Shown here in pieces: positions 34,130 through 45,610 of a DNA stretch of 64,000 nucleotides. How positions within the stretch are numbered: the first letter of the stretch is position 1; every line of letters begins with the position of its first letter. Location: NCBI RefSeq assembly GCF_000243415.2, contig NZ_KI912270.1:434001-498000 (forward strand), written 5' to 3'. The notes beneath the pieces were generated by a model, which saw only the letters and a list, made by a program, of their open reading frames with translations, was not told the DNA's origin and ran no database searches. Both the position numbers and the translations under genes were made by a program. The stretch is from Mycolicibacterium tusciae JS617 (GTDB lineage Bacteria > Actinomycetota > Actinomycetes > Mycobacteriales > Mycobacteriaceae).

Positions 34130-34909
34130 ATGAGCAACGGTGGTGAGCGGGTGGCCAGGAACGCGGTCGTCATCGGCGGAGCGTCGGGCATCGGCTGGGC
34201 AACCGCGCAGGCGCTCGTCGTCGACGGTTGCCGGGTCACGATCGCCGATGTCAACGCGGACGGGGCGCGCGAGCGGGCGGCGGAACTGGGCGAGCCGCAC
34301 ACTTCCGCGCAGGTCGACGTGACCGACGAGGCCTCGGTGAAACGCCTCTTCGGCGAGGCGGGTCCGCTCGATGTCGTCGTGAACTGCGCGGGCTTCGGCA
34401 GCCTCGGCCTGATCACCGATCTGTCGGTCGACGAGTTTCGCGGCGTCGTCGACGTCTGCCTGAACGGATCGTTCATCGTCGCCAAGTACGCCGGGCAAAA
34501 GCTGAGCGTGGGCGGATCGCTGGTGTCGATCAGCTCCCTGAACGGACGGCAACCGGCCGTCGGGATGAGCGCTTACTGCTCGGCGAAGGCCGGGCTGTCG
34601 ATGCTGACCCAGGTCGCGGCGCTGGAGTGGGGTCCGCGCGGCATCCGGGTCAACGCGGTGGCGCCGGGATTCGTCGAGACGCCGCTGACGGAGGGGTCGT
34701 CGCTCGTCCCCGGTCTTGTCGAGGACTACGTCGAGAACACCGCCATGGGGCGCGCGGGCAAGCCCGAGGAGATCGCCGAAGCGGTGGTGTTCCTCTGCTC
34801 GCCGAAGAACTCATGGCTCACCGGCGAGGTACTCGATCTCAACGGCGGCGCACACCTCAAGCGCTATCCGGATGTGCTGGGTCACGTCATGAAACTTGCG
34901 GAGGCTTAG
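34130..34909 (+). CDS. Short-chain dehydrogenase/reductase (first)
   Basis: 259-residue classical SDR. Cofactor motif GGASGIG, DVTDEAS, NCAGFGS, catalytic Ser in ISSLNGRQ, Tyr and Lys in AYCSAKAG, and C-terminal SPKNSWLTGEVLDLNGGAHLKRYPD. Asp after the second strand (IADVN) favours NAD. First gene after the KstR-type site; followed by a second SDR after a short repeat. Substrate not determined; steroid or acyl substrates are plausible from context. Confidence 0.9.
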   Translation: MSNGGERVARNAVVIGGASGIGWATAQALVVDGCRVTIADVNADGARERAAELGEPHTSAQVDVTDEASVKRLFGEAGPLDVVVNCAGFGSLGLITDLSVDEFRGVVDVCLNGSFIVAKYAGQKLSVGGSLVSISSLNGRQPAVGMSAYCSAKAGLSMLTQVAALEWGPRGIRVNAVAPGFVETPLTEGSSLVPGLVEDYVENTAMGRAGKPEEIAEAVVFLCSPKNSWLTGEVLDLNGGAHLKRYPDVLGHVMKLAEA

Positions 34910-34910
34910 T

Positions 34911-34938
34911 GATGAGCGCTCGCGCGAAGAGCAGACGG
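34911..34938 (+). repeat. Dispersed short repeat, copy 1
   Basis: GATGAGCGCTCGCGCGAAGA followed by GCAGACGG. The same ~20-base core (GATGAGCGCNYGCGCGAAGA) appears at 41019 and 54631, each time just after or between genes. It fills the whole gap between the two SDR genes. Confidence 0.7.
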
Positions 34939-34940
34939 AT

Positions 34941-35768
34941 ATGAGTTTCGCGGGTAAGCAGGCCATCGTCACCGGCGCCGGATCGGGTATCGGCGCCGCC
35001 TTGTGCCGCGCGCTGGTCGAAGCGGGCGCGCATGTGGTCTGCACCGACATCGACGGTGAGGCCGCCGAGCGGACCGCGGCGGCGCTGGGTCACAACGCCC
35101 GGTCAGCGGGCCTCGACGTCACCGACGCATCGGCCGTACAGGCCGCCGTCGACGAGGTGGTCGACCGCGCCGGCCGACTCGACCTGATGTTCAACAACGC
35201 GGGAATCTGTTGGGGCGGTGACACCGAACTGCTCACGCTGGACCAGTGGAACGCGATCATCGACATCAACCTCCGCGGGGTCGTGCACGGCGTCGCGGCG
35301 GCCTACCCGCTGATGCTGCGGCAAGGCCACGGCCACATCGTCAATACCGCCTCGATGGCGGGCCTTACCGCGGCCGGCCAGATCACCAGTTACGTAACGA
35401 CCAAGCACGCCGTCGTCGGGCTGTCGATGGCATTGCGCTCCGAGGCGGTTCCCCGCGGCGTCGGGGTGCTGGTGGTCTGTCCGGCTGCCGTCGAAACACC
35501 GATCCTCGACAAGGGCGCAATCGGCGGATTCGTCGGGCGTGACTACTTTCTGCAGACCCAGGGCGGTAAGCCGTATGACGCCGACCGGTTGGCGCGCGAC
35601 GTCCTGCGCGCGATCGAGAAGAACAAGGCAATCCTGGTGAAACCGCGCATCGCGCGCGCTCAATGGCTGTTCGCCAGGCTCGCGCCGACACTGATGAATC
35701 GCCTGTCGATGCGGTTCATCGAGGGCCAGCGTGCCAAACAGGTCGAGGCGAGGTCCAAAGTCCGTTAG
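34941..35768 (+). CDS. Short-chain dehydrogenase/reductase (second)
   Basis: 275-residue classical SDR: TGAGSGIGAAL cofactor motif, CTDIDGEAAE (NAD-preferring Asp), NNAGICWGG, SMAGL serine, Tyr/Lys in SYVTTKHAV. The C-terminal ~60 residues (KNKAILVKPRIARAQWLFARLAPTLMNRLSMRFI) form an extra amphipathic helix region typical of membrane-associated SDRs acting on lipids. ATG 34941 begins directly after the dispersed repeat. Probably cotranscribed with the first SDR. Confidence 0.9.
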   Translation: MSFAGKQAIVTGAGSGIGAALCRALVEAGAHVVCTDIDGEAAERTAAALGHNARSAGLDVTDASAVQAAVDEVVDRAGRLDLMFNNAGICWGGDTELLTLDQWNAIIDINLRGVVHGVAAAYPLMLRQGHGHIVNTASMAGLTAAGQITSYVTTKHAVVGLSMALRSEAVPRGVGVLVVCPAAVETPILDKGAIGGFVGRDYFLQTQGGKPYDADRLARDVLRAIEKNKAILVKPRIARAQWLFARLAPTLMNRLSMRFIEGQRAKQVEARSKVR

Positions 35769-35778
35769 AAATAGCGGC

Positions 35779-37005
35779 GTGAACACCGAATTCACGCTGA
35801 CACAGAAGCGTGCGCTTGCCATCGCGACCTTCGTCGCGATCCTCTTCGGCGCGTACTTCCTGCGTGATTACTTCATCCTGATCGTGGTCGCCGCGGTCGT
35901 CGCCTACCTGTTCCAGCCGCTCTACACACGTCTCAACAAGCGGCTCGGCACGGGTTTGTCGGCGACGCTGACGATGCTGGCGGCATTCGCGGCGGTGATC
36001 GTGCCGTTGAGCCTGTTCGTGTTCCTCGCGGTCGTCCAGATCACCACCATGGTCGAACGAGTCGCCGTCTGGGTCCAGCGCACCGACCTGTCCGCCCTTG
36101 GCGACCGGTCGCTGACGTTGGCCAACGAACTGCTGCACCGTGTGCCGTTCGTCAATTACACGATCACGCCGGAGTCGCTACAGGATTCAATGACGACGGT
36201 GGCGCAGGAAGTCGGCAAGTGGCTGCTCGGCATCCTGCAGGGTGCGGCGGGCGGGGCATTCGGCGCGATCACTGCGGCGATCCTGTTCCTGTACGTGTTC
36301 CTGTCGCTGTTGACCAATCGAGACAAGGTGCTGCTGCTCATCCGGCGGCTCAACCCGCTCGGCGAGGAGATCACCGACATCTACATGGCGAAAATGGGCG
36401 CCATGGTCAAGGGCACCGTCATGGGACAGTTCGTGATCGCCGTCTGCCAAGGTGTCGCCGGCGCCGCGTCGATCTATATCGCCGGATTCCACCAGGGCTT
36501 CTTCCTTTTCGCGGTCCTGCTGTCCGCGCTGTCGGTCATTCCGCTCGGAAGCGGCATCATCACCATTCCGTTCGGTGTCGGAATGATCTTGTTCGGCAAC
36601 GTGTTCGGCGGTGTGTTCGTGATCCTGTTCCACCTCATCGTGGTGACGAACATCGACAACTTCCTGCGGCCGATTCTCGTTCCCCGCGCCGCCCGCCTGG
36701 ACTCGGCGCTGATGCTGCTGGCGGTGTTCGCCGGTCTCGCGATGTTCGGTGCATGGGGCATCGTGATCGGCCCGGTGCTGATGATCATCATCGTCACCAC
36801 CATCAGCGTGTACCTGGCCGTGTACAAGGGTGTGCCGATGGACGAACCCGATGGGAAAGAGGCGAAACCCAAGCGGCGAAACCCGTTCTGGCAGTTGGGC
36901 CGCCGGGTCAAGCAGAAGCGCGAAGAGGCCGATTCTGAACCTGATACCGATACTGACGAAGAGAAGGACGAGGCGAAGCCCGCGGCTACGTCAGGCGCTG
37001 ATTGA
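35779..37005 (+). CDS. AI-2E family (TqsA/PerM-like) membrane transporter
   Basis: 408-residue protein with seven to eight membrane helices and the family core RDYFILIVVAAVVAYLFQPLYTRLNKRLG, LFLYVFLSLLTNRDKVL, and TNIDNFLRPILVPRAARLDSALMLLAVFAGLAMFGAWGIVIGPV. Rv1101c equivalent. Ends in a long charged tail (KRRNPFWQLGRRVKQKREEAD then acidic). GTG 35779 chosen. Members export small molecules or ions; substrate unknown. The 3' end overlaps the convergent DLH gene by 20 bases. Confidence 0.9.
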   Translation: MNTEFTLTQKRALAIATFVAILFGAYFLRDYFILIVVAAVVAYLFQPLYTRLNKRLGTGLSATLTMLAAFAAVIVPLSLFVFLAVVQITTMVERVAVWVQRTDLSALGDRSLTLANELLHRVPFVNYTITPESLQDSMTTVAQEVGKWLLGILQGAAGGAFGAITAAILFLYVFLSLLTNRDKVLLLIRRLNPLGEEITDIYMAKMGAMVKGTVMGQFVIAVCQGVAGAASIYIAGFHQGFFLFAVLLSALSVIPLGSGIITIPFGVGMILFGNVFGGVFVILFHLIVVTNIDNFLRPILVPRAARLDSALMLLAVFAGLAMFGAWGIVIGPVLMIIIVTTISVYLAVYKGVPMDEPDGKEAKPKRRNPFWQLGRRVKQKREEADSEPDTDTDEEKDEAKPAATSGAD

Positions 37006-37813
37006 AGAACTCGATGACGCGCTTCATCGCGTCGTCGGTGGGGTGGCCCTCGGAGTCGCGGCGCTCCAGCGTCAGCACGGAATGTGCCATCTTGCCGAAG
37101 CCGTGCTCGTTGCCCTTCTTCGAGTTGATCTCGATGACCTCGAACGCATCGCCAAGCCGGTCCTTGAGTGTCTTGAACCGCTCGGCGGGCACCAGCGGGT
37201 CCTCGCTGAATCGCAGACCCAACGCGCACAATCCCTCATCGGCCACGCGCCTTTCGACGATCTTCAGCTCGGCCTCTGACAGGCCGGGGTCGCGTCGCTG
37301 TTTCGGCGTGAGGGCAAACGGCAATGACGGCTGGCTGAGCACGGGCGCGAGCACACTGTCGTCGACAGCCGCCGCGAGCGCGAAGCCACCGGTGAAGCAC
37401 TGACCGATCACACCGACACCCTTGCCCGGTGTCATGTCATTGAGGTCACGCGCCAACGCGCGCAGATAGTGCGCGACGGGGCGATCGGCGTTGGTCGCGG
37501 AGCCGGCGAATTCCTTGGCCACACAACCACGCAACATCACCGGGACCGCACCGGGGCGCATCGCAGGCGCCCCCGGAGTGCCGAACAGCGACGGAATTGC
37601 GACAGTGAACCCGTTGTCCACCAAATGATTTCCCAGCGCGAACACGCCAGGATGGGCGCCTGGCATCTCCGGGATGAGCACCACGCCCGGACCCTCGCCC
37701 CTGCGGTACACGTCATGGGTGAAGCCTGCCGCGGAGAACGGCGAAACGGTCCAGCCCGTGAGATCTGCTTGTGGAGCCGCCTGGCCGGCGACGTTGGGGT
37801 CGGGCACGGTCAT
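36986..37813 (-). CDS. Dienelactone hydrolase-family protein
   Basis: 275-residue DLH-family hydrolase, ATG 37813. Contains VVLIPEMPGAHPGVFALGNHLVDNGFTVAIPSLFG, nucleophile elbow GQCFTGG with the canonical cysteine, RFSEDPLVPAERF for the acid and NEHGFGKMAHS with the His. Unlike the DLH protein at 16697, the catalytic residues are intact. Downstream of the DUF4245 gene on the same strand by 23 bases. Confidence 0.87.
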   Translation of the reverse strand: MTVPDPNVAGQAAPQADLTGWTVSPFSAAGFTHDVYRRGEGPGVVLIPEMPGAHPGVFALGNHLVDNGFTVAIPSLFGTPGAPAMRPGAVPVMLRGCVAKEFAGSATNADRPVAHYLRALARDLNDMTPGKGVGVIGQCFTGGFALAAAVDDSVLAPVLSQPSLPFALTPKQRRDPGLSEAELKIVERRVADEGLCALGLRFSEDPLVPAERFKTLKDRLGDAFEVIEINSKKGNEHGFGKMAHSVLTLERRDSEGHPTDDAMKRVIEFFNQRLT

Positions 37814-37836
37814 GGCGTCTCCTATTTGGCAGTCGG

Positions 37837-38484
37837 CTACTTGGCAGGCAGTGGAGTGGCGGTCTGCGTCGCCGCAGCCAGCGTACGGAACTCGTCGCTC
37901 GTCGCGGCGCCGGTTATCGCAACTTGTGCCGGCCCCGTCGGGCCGTCCAGTCGCGTCGTCCACAGGGGCTCGCCGGGTCGCCCGTCGCGGTCTCCGCCGC
38001 CGTAGACCACCCAGTTGACGCCGTCGACGTCCTCGACGCCCGTCGGATACAGGTCAGGGTCCACCGAGCCGACGAGCTTGTCCTCGTCGGCGTTGCTCTG
38101 CGTCAGGCTCACATACAAGCCGCTGGGCGTCAGATATCCGACGGTCGAACTCACCGCGCGAAGGCGTTCCCCCGACTCTGGGTCGGTGCGGCCGCCGTCG
38201 ATGCCGTTTCTACTGCCGGAGTTCGGCTGCCACTTCTCGGGTAGCTGCGGCAGCCGGATCGGGATCTTGAGGGCGTTGGCGTCGGCCTGCAGCGCGCCGG
38301 GCGCATCGTAGGTGGGCGCGGGCCCCTCAGCGGGCCCGCTGGCCTGAAACGAGCACATGCCCAGCACCCCGGCCAGCACGATGCAGGCCAGTATCAGCGG
38401 TGCAATCGACCAGAACATATCCCGGCCGTCGTGCAGCAACCGCGACTTAGCTGGCTTCGGAGCCGGCTGCGGCTGGGTGGTCAT
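37837..38484 (-). CDS. DUF4245 membrane-anchored protein
   Basis: 215 residues, Rv1100 equivalent: short cytosolic N terminus, one membrane helix (IAPLILACIVLAGVLGMCSF), then an extracytoplasmic DUF4245 domain (IPIRLPQLPEKWQPNSGSR, STVGYLTPSGLYVSLTQSNADEDKLVGSV, GVNWVVYGGGDRDG). ATG 38484; divergent from glpX, 54 bases apart. Function unknown. A much longer open frame upstream is the shadow of glpX and fum. Confidence 0.9.
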   Translation of the reverse strand: MTTQPQPAPKPAKSRLLHDGRDMFWSIAPLILACIVLAGVLGMCSFQASGPAEGPAPTYDAPGALQADANALKIPIRLPQLPEKWQPNSGSRNGIDGGRTDPESGERLRAVSSTVGYLTPSGLYVSLTQSNADEDKLVGSVDPDLYPTGVEDVDGVNWVVYGGGDRDGRPGEPLWTTRLDGPTGPAQVAITGAATSDEFRTLAAATQTATPLPAK

Positions 38485-38538
38485 GTTCGCCAGTATCCCA
38501 GGTCCCAAACGCCGAGCGGCTAATGGGACAATCCCCCC

Positions 38539-39567
38539 ATGACTCCCGCGCGCGGCGAAGCACCCGACCGTAACCTCGCCCTTGAACTCGTGAGAGTGAC
38601 CGAAGCCGGCGCGATGGCCGCCGGCCGCTGGGTAGGTCGCGGCGACAAAGAGGGCGGTGACGGGGCAGCCGTCGACGCAATGCGCGAGCTGGTCAACTCC
38701 GTATCGATGCGCGGCGTCGTGGTGATCGGCGAGGGCGAGAAGGACAACGCGCCGATGCTCTACAACGGCGAAGAGGTCGGCAACGGTGACGGACCGGACT
38801 GCGACTTCGCGGTCGACCCGGTCGACGGCACCACGCTGATGAGCAAGGGCATGCCGAACGCCATCTCGGTACTCGCGGTGGCCGAGCGCGGCGCGATGTT
38901 CGATCCGTCGGCCGTCTTCTACATGAACAAGATCGCCGTCGGTCCTGACGCCGTGAACGCGATCGACATCACGGCGCCGATCGGCGAGAACGTCCGCGCC
39001 GTCGCCAAGGTGAAAGGGATGTCGGTGCGGGATGTCACCGTGTGCATCCTCGACCGGCCGCGCCACGAACAGCTCATCGCCGACGTACGTGAGTCCGGCG
39101 CCCGCATCCGGCTGATTTCCGACGGCGACGTGGCCGGTGCCATTTCGGCGTGCCGACCCAATTCGGGCACCGACATGCTGGCGGGCATCGGCGGTACCCC
39201 TGAGGGCATCATCACCGCCGCCGCCATCCGCTGCATGGGCGGCGCGATCCACGCCCAGCTCGCGCCCACCGACGAGAACGAACGCCAGAAGGCTGTCGAC
39301 GCCGGTCACGACGTCGACCGGGTGCTCAAGACCGAGGACCTGGTGTCGGGGGAGAATGTGTTCTTCTGCGCCACCGGCGTCACCGACGGCGACTTGCTGC
39401 AGGGCGTGCGCTACACCGGCGGCGGCTGCACCACACAGTCCATCGTGATGAGAAGCAAGTCCGGCACCGTCCGGATGATCGAGGCGTACCACCGGCTGTC
39501 CAAACTCAACGAATACTCCGCGATCGATTTCACCGGCGACAGCAACGCGTTCTACCCGCTGCCATAG
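38539..39567 (+). CDS. glpX: Fructose-1,6-bisphosphatase, class II
   Basis: 342-residue GlpX, the mycobacterial gluconeogenic FBPase. Substrate and metal motifs: [56 protein letters not shown] and [18 protein letters not shown] 38539. Precedes fum by 37 bases, so the pair is probably an operon for central carbon metabolism. Confidence 0.97.
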   Translation: MTPARGEAPDRNLALELVRVTEAGAMAAGRWVGRGDKEGGDGAAVDAMRELVNSVSMRGVVVIGEGEKDNAPMLYNGEEVGNGDGPDCDFAVDPVDGTTLMSKGMPNAISVLAVAERGAMFDPSAVFYMNKIAVGPDAVNAIDITAPIGENVRAVAKVKGMSVRDVTVCILDRPRHEQLIADVRESGARIRLISDGDVAGAISACRPNSGTDMLAGIGGTPEGIITAAAIRCMGGAIHAQLAPTDENERQKAVDAGHDVDRVLKTEDLVSGENVFFCATGVTDGDLLQGVRYTGGGCTTQSIVMRSKSGTVRMIEAYHRLSKLNEYSAIDFTGDSNAFYPLP

Positions 39568-39604
39568 ACGATCAAGCCGATCACACAACGAATAGGGAGC
39601 ACAA

Positions 39605-41018
<1,414 letters not shown>

Positions 41019-41023
<5 letters not shown>

Positions 41024-41046
41024 GCGCCTGCGCGAAGAGCATCGTG
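41019..41046 (+). repeat. Dispersed short repeat, copy 2
   Basis: GATGAGCGCCTGCGCGAAGA followed by GCATCG, overlapping the fum stop codon (TGA is bases 41021-41023). Core shared with copies at 34911 and 54631. Confidence 0.65.
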
Positions 41047-41179
41047 TCTCGCTAGACCTCGATGTATACGACCGCTACCAAGCGGGTATAGGCACAGGAC
41101 ACCGCTTTGGTCGGTTGAGTTCTGCCGGGCAATCGTGCGGTGCAGGGGTTGTTGGTTGTCTACGTGCCGGGAATTGGCG

Positions 41180-43939
41180 ATGCCGCAGGATGGTCTGAAA
41201 AGCCGCCCGATGGAGAGTCGATCGGTCAAGTCGTTCTTGACCGCGACAGCCGTCGGGCCATCGGCGTTGCTGATCGAAGGTGAGCCGGGTATCGGCAAGA
41301 CCACCCTGTGGTTGGCCGCCGTCGAGCAGGCGACGGCTCAAGGGTTCCGGATCCTTTCAGCGCGCGCCGCGGCCGCTGAATCGGTTCTGGTGTATACCGC
41401 CCTTGCGGACCTGCTCGACGACGTCGACGCGGCCACGTGGGCCGACCTGCCCGCCCCACAACAGCTCGCCGTCGACCAGGTGCTTTTGCGGGCGCACACG
41501 GGCGATGTGACCGACCAGCGTGCCGTCGCCGCCGCGTTCCTGGCGGTGATCGAGCGGTTCGCCGAAGCCGGCCCGGTGTTGTTGGCCATCGACGATCTGC
41601 AGTGGCTCGATCCGTCGAGCGTTCACGTCATCGCATTCGCCGCGCGACGGCTCACAGGTCCGGTCGGAATTCTCGGCACGGTGCGCACCGAGGTGAACGA
41701 TGGCGCGAGCGCGTCCTGGCTTCAGTTGCCGCGGCCCGAGGCGACGAACCGTATTCGCCTGAGTCCGTTGGGCGTCCACGACTTGCATGTCGCTGTCGCT
41801 ACTCGTCTGGGGCGTCCCTTCTCCCGGCCCGCGATGGGACGCATCCACGAGGTCTCGGGCGGAAATCCTTTCTACGCAATCGAATTGGCCAGGGAACTGG
41901 ACGACCGGCGCCTCCGATCAACGGTGGCGTCGCTACCCCGAACGCTGACAGATGTCGTCCGGAGCCGGCTCGGTGGTCTGGATCCCGACGTTCACGAAGC
42001 GCTGCTCGCGGCGGCGTGTATGGCGGCGCCCACCGTCGAGCTGGTATCGAGGGCGACCATCAGCGACAGCGACCAGGTGGTGTATCTGCTCGAAATAGCC
42101 GAGGGTAAGGGCATTATCGCGATCGACGGCAACCGGATTCAGTTTGCCCATCCCCTGCTGACCCGGGGGGTCTACACCGAATCAGTGCCCGCCAGTCGCC
42201 GGTCGATGCACCGTCGGCTTGCCGAAATCGTCGACGAACCCGAACTGCGGGCCAGGCATTTGGCGCTGGCGGCGACAAGTGGTGACGACGTCACACTGCG
42301 CGCGCTCGACAAGGCGGCCGAGTCGGCGCGTGCGCGCGGCGCCCCCGAAGCCGCTGCCGAACTGATGGACTTGGCCATCGGCCTCGGTGGCGACGCGCCC
42401 GAACGGCGGCTTCGCTCGGCACTGCACCACTTCGACGCCGGTGACCACGAGCGCGCGGCCGTGGTGCTTCAAGAGACCGTCGACGGGCTGCCGAAGGGAG
42501 ATCTGCGGGCAGAAGCGTTGTGCCGCTTGGCCGTCGTACGTCTCTACACCGAAGGTTTCTTCGAGGCGACGCGCGTGCTGCAGCAGGCACTCGACGATGC
42601 GGACGAGGGCAGTCCGCTGCGCGTGCACATACTGATCACGTTGGCGTATTCACTCATGCACGCCAACCAGATTCGAGAAGGCAAGGACATCGCCCGGCAG
42701 GCGGTCAGCGCCGCCGAGCGACTCGACCAGCCGCATTTGCTGAGTCTCGCCCTGGGCATGCGGGTCATGTTGGGTTTCTTCGCCGGCGAAGGTTTCGACG
42801 ACACGCGTCTGCATCGTGCGCTGGAACTGGAGGACGAGCAGGCGTTCACACCGCTGGTTTTCCGGCCCACCATGCAGCACGCGCTACTGCTGGAGTTCAC
42901 CGGCCAACTAGACACCGCGCGCGCGGCGCTGGACGCGATCCGGCTGCGGTGCGCGGAGAACGGCGAAGAGGGCGAGTACGTCTTCATCGCCCAGCATGTC
43001 GTGATGAGCTCGATCTGGGCGGGCGACTTCGTCAACGCAAACCTGGTAGCTGAAGATGCCGCCGAACGAGCCCGTCAGCTCAGCGGCGGCACGCCACTGT
43101 TCCTGGCGCACAGCATGCGCGCACCGTTGGCTGTGTTCGCCGGCCAGGAGGCCGAAGCTCGGCGAATAATCGCAGACGGACTCGAGATAGGCAGGCAGAC
43201 AGGGACTTTCCGGCTCGGCGAGCGACTGTTGGGCACCCTGGCGTTCTTGGAGGTGTCGCTGGGCAACTACGCGGAAGCGCTCGCCGCGTTGGCGCCGCTG
43301 CTGTCGGCCTTCGATCCGGAGTCGACACCGACCGAACTGCCCGGTGCCGCGTTTCTGCCCGACGCCATCGAAGCACTTGTTCAGTTGGGCAGGCTCGCCG
43401 AAGCCGCACCCCTGATCGAGGCGCTCGAACGAAACGGCCGCACATTCGACCGAGCTTGGATGTCCGCGGTCGGCGCGCGCGGTCGAAGCATGTTGCTGGC
43501 AGCGATGGGCGACATCGACGGCGCGCTCACGGCGGTGCATCGGGCGATGGCCGAACACCAGCGGGTCGCGATGCCGTTCGACCGTGCCAGGACTCTTCTG
43601 CTGTTCGGCCAACTCGAGCGACGACTGCGCAAGAAGGAGTCGGCCTCGGCCAACCTGGCCGCTGCCCTCGAGATTTTCGAGCAGCACAACGTGCCACTGT
43701 GGGCCAACCGCGCCCGCGCCGAACTGGCGCGCGCCAACGTCGGCCCGCAGGCATCCCGCGAACTGACACCGTCCGAACAGCGCGTTGCCGAGCTGGCCGC
43801 GTCGGGCATGAAGAACCGCGATGTCGCCAATGCGCTGTTCATCAGCCCTAAAACCGTCGAGGCGAACCTCGCGCGGATCTACCGCAAGCTCGGCATCAGG
43901 TCGCGCGCGGAGTTGGGCCGCCATATCGGCCGGCCCTAA
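41180..43939 (+). CDS. LuxR-family ATPase regulator (LAL type)
   Basis: About 919-residue large ATP-binding LuxR-type regulator. Walker A GEPGIGKTT near residue 32-40, Walker B VLLAIDDLQWLDPSS, STAND-like ATPase to about residue 330, then a long helical TPR-like region, and a C-terminal GerE helix-turn-helix (LTPSEQRVAELAASGMKNRDVANALFISPKTVEANLARIYRKLGIRSRAELG). The N terminus begins MPQDGLKSRPMESRSVKSF; ATG 41180 is used, ATG 41210 also fits. The partner genes and inducer are unknown. An IS1380 element sits immediately after the stop codon. Confidence 0.9.
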   Translation: MPQDGLKSRPMESRSVKSFLTATAVGPSALLIEGEPGIGKTTLWLAAVEQATAQGFRILSARAAAAESVLVYTALADLLDDVDAATWADLPAPQQLAVDQVLLRAHTGDVTDQRAVAAAFLAVIERFAEAGPVLLAIDDLQWLDPSSVHVIAFAARRLTGPVGILGTVRTEVNDGASASWLQLPRPEATNRIRLSPLGVHDLHVAVATRLGRPFSRPAMGRIHEVSGGNPFYAIELARELDDRRLRSTVASLPRTLTDVVRSRLGGLDPDVHEALLAAACMAAPTVELVSRATISDSDQVVYLLEIAEGKGIIAIDGNRIQFAHPLLTRGVYTESVPASRRSMHRRLAEIVDEPELRARHLALAATSGDDVTLRALDKAAESARARGAPEAAAELMDLAIGLGGDAPERRLRSALHHFDAGDHERAAVVLQETVDGLPKGDLRAEALCRLAVVRLYTEGFFEATRVLQQALDDADEGSPLRVHILITLAYSLMHANQIREGKDIARQAVSAAERLDQPHLLSLALGMRVMLGFFAGEGFDDTRLHRALELEDEQAFTPLVFRPTMQHALLLEFTGQLDTARAALDAIRLRCAENGEEGEYVFIAQHVVMSSIWAGDFVNANLVAEDAAERARQLSGGTPLFLAHSMRAPLAVFAGQEAEARRIIADGLEIGRQTGTFRLGERLLGTLAFLEVSLGNYAEALAALAPLLSAFDPESTPTELPGAAFLPDAIEALVQLGRLAEAAPLIEALERNGRTFDRAWMSAVGARGRSMLLAAMGDIDGALTAVHRAMAEHQRVAMPFDRARTLLLFGQLERRLRKKESASANLAAALEIFEQHNVPLWANRARAELARANVGPQASRELTPSEQRVAELAASGMKNRDVANALFISPKTVEANLARIYRKLGIRSRAELGRHIGRP

Positions 43940-43940
43940 G

Positions 43941-45602
43941 CCTCGATCCACCGACTGACCTGGTGTGTGGCTGTGAGGTCGGGCTGTCGTTGGTCGTCGG
44001 GTTGTGCGCATGAGGTAGCTGCTGGTTTGCCCAGCTTTTCCTCTGCGCTCCGTTCGGGGGCTTTCGGCCAGGTGGTCAGACAGTAGCGGCATTGGGCGGG
44101 CTAGGGCCGATGATGTTGTGCCACAGCATGAGCCAGGCCCGAGACCAGGGCCAGTGGGTGGGTAGGTGCAGGATGGGCCGGCGTTGCGGACGGGCGAGTC
44201 GCGCGGGAATGTTGACGATCTTGCGGCGCAGTGTGGATCCCCGCGCCCGGCCGTGGTTCTCACCTGCCAGCACCCCGGCGGCGCGCAGCAGGTTGTGGGC
44301 GATGGCCGCGCACAGGATCCAGGCGGAGTTCGCCCCGAAGCGGCCCGACGGGATGTGTGCCAGCGGTCCGTCGATCAGGTCGGCGAACACGGTCTCGATG
44401 ATCGCGTGTTGGCGGTGGGTGATGTCGGCCTGATCGGCGGGCAGGTCGGTGTTGGTGAAGAACGGGTGATATCGCCAGACCGGAAACAGTGCGTCGGGAA
44501 ACCGGGCGTCTTTGACTCGACGCACGATGAGGCGCGCGGTGATTCGATCGGGGGTGGATGCAAAAGCGGTGTAGGGGATTTCGGCGACTTCGGCATCAGA
44601 GATCCAGGCCCCGGTATCGGGATCTTGGACTGCGCCGGGATAAGACACCGGGGTCCAGGCGCTCTCGTCGATGGCGGCCAGCGCGCGTTCCACGGCGGGG
44701 TTTCGGATCATCACCAGCGAGAACCGGGCGCCCGCGCGCAGGCAGCTCCGCACCACCGCCCGGTTGCCGTAGGCCGAGTCGCCGCGCACCAGGATCTGCC
44801 CGCTGGCTCCGGCGGCGCGGGCGGTTCTGATGGCTTGGGCGACCATGCGCCCGGCACCCTTGGCCGAGGCGGTCTTGCCCGCGCGTAGCCGCATCCCGGC
44901 GATCACCGGTGCCGACCCCGCGGTGCTGATGGTGGTGGCCAGCGGTGAGAGTCCCTTGCGCAGGATCTGCTTGCCGGCGATCTTGGTGTGTCCGTAGGAG
45001 GCGCCCTGTTTGGCGCGCCCGTAGACCGGACGTAGCAGCGAGTCGATGTCGATGAACACCGACCCCTTGGCGGCATCAGGGAGCAGGTCGACCCTCCCAC
45101 ACAGCGCCACCAGATGGTCACGTAGTACCGATTCGAGTTGGCGGGCGTGACCGAAGGTGAACTCTCGCAACAACGTTCCGACCGTCGACGGTGCGTACAC
45201 GCCGTCGAAGAGCGTCGTCATGCCGCCGCTGCGGACCAGGTCGATGTCGTCGATGCAGTCCGCGCCCGCGCACATGCCCGCGATCAGCGTGGCCAGTTTC
45301 GGAGACGGGTTGGCCGCCCCGGACTTGATCCGCGGCGCGACGATCTGGACCTTCTCCGAGAGAAGCCGAGTCAGCCCGGTCTGCTGGGCCAACGTCATCA
45401 CCGGTACCAGCCCGGCGCACGACACGAGATGATCGTCATCGAACACCGCTGACTGCGAAGCGAAGCTGTGCGAAACTTGCACTGGAAGTGCCTTTCCGAA
45501 CTGACCCGATTGTTTGTGTGAGAACTACAATCATCCCAGTTCAGAGGGCACTTTCCTCATTCCGACACCCAGAAAACACCAGGTCAGTCGGTGGATCGAG
45601 GC
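43941..45602 (-). mobile_element. Complete IS1380-family insertion sequence (1662 bp)
   Basis: Perfect 26-base inverted repeats beginning CCTCGATCCACCGACTGACC (43941-43966 and 45577-45602), flanked by CTAAG on both sides (43936-43940 and 45603-45607). IS1380 elements make short duplications of this size. One intact transposase. The duplicated CTAAG contains the stop codon of the LuxR-type gene. Confidence 0.93.
44076..45482 (-). CDS. IS1380-family transposase
   Basis: 468-residue transposase, GTG 45482. Typical IS1380 features: AGADCIDDIDLVRSGG, FIDIDSLLRPVYGRAKQGASYGHTKIAGKQILRKGLSPL with a DDE Asp, VRGDSAYGNRAVV with the second Asp, HRQHAIIETVFADLIDGPLAHIPSGRFGANSAW with the Glu. Frame intact, ends intact: the element may be mobile. 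Confidence 0.95.
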   Translation of the reverse strand: MQVSHSFASQSAVFDDDHLVSCAGLVPVMTLAQQTGLTRLLSEKVQIVAPRIKSGAANPSPKLATLIAGMCAGADCIDDIDLVRSGGMTTLFDGVYAPSTVGTLLREFTFGHARQLESVLRDHLVALCGRVDLLPDAAKGSVFIDIDSLLRPVYGRAKQGASYGHTKIAGKQILRKGLSPLATTISTAGSAPVIAGMRLRAGKTASAKGAGRMVAQAIRTARAAGASGQILVRGDSAYGNRAVVRSCLRAGARFSLVMIRNPAVERALAAIDESAWTPVSYPGAVQDPDTGAWISDAEVAEIPYTAFASTPDRITARLIVRRVKDARFPDALFPVWRYHPFFTNTDLPADQADITHRQHAIIETVFADLIDGPLAHIPSGRFGANSAWILCAAIAHNLLRAAGVLAGENHGRARGSTLRRKIVNIPARLARPQRRPILHLPTHWPWSRAWLMLWHNIIGPSPPNAATV

Positions 45603-45610
45603 TAAGGGCC

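Noticed and set aside
34080..34552. N-terminal extension of the SRPBCC protein to 34552
   Set aside because: It would run through the divergent SDR gene and the operator; the fold starts at MSDLNMSQ.
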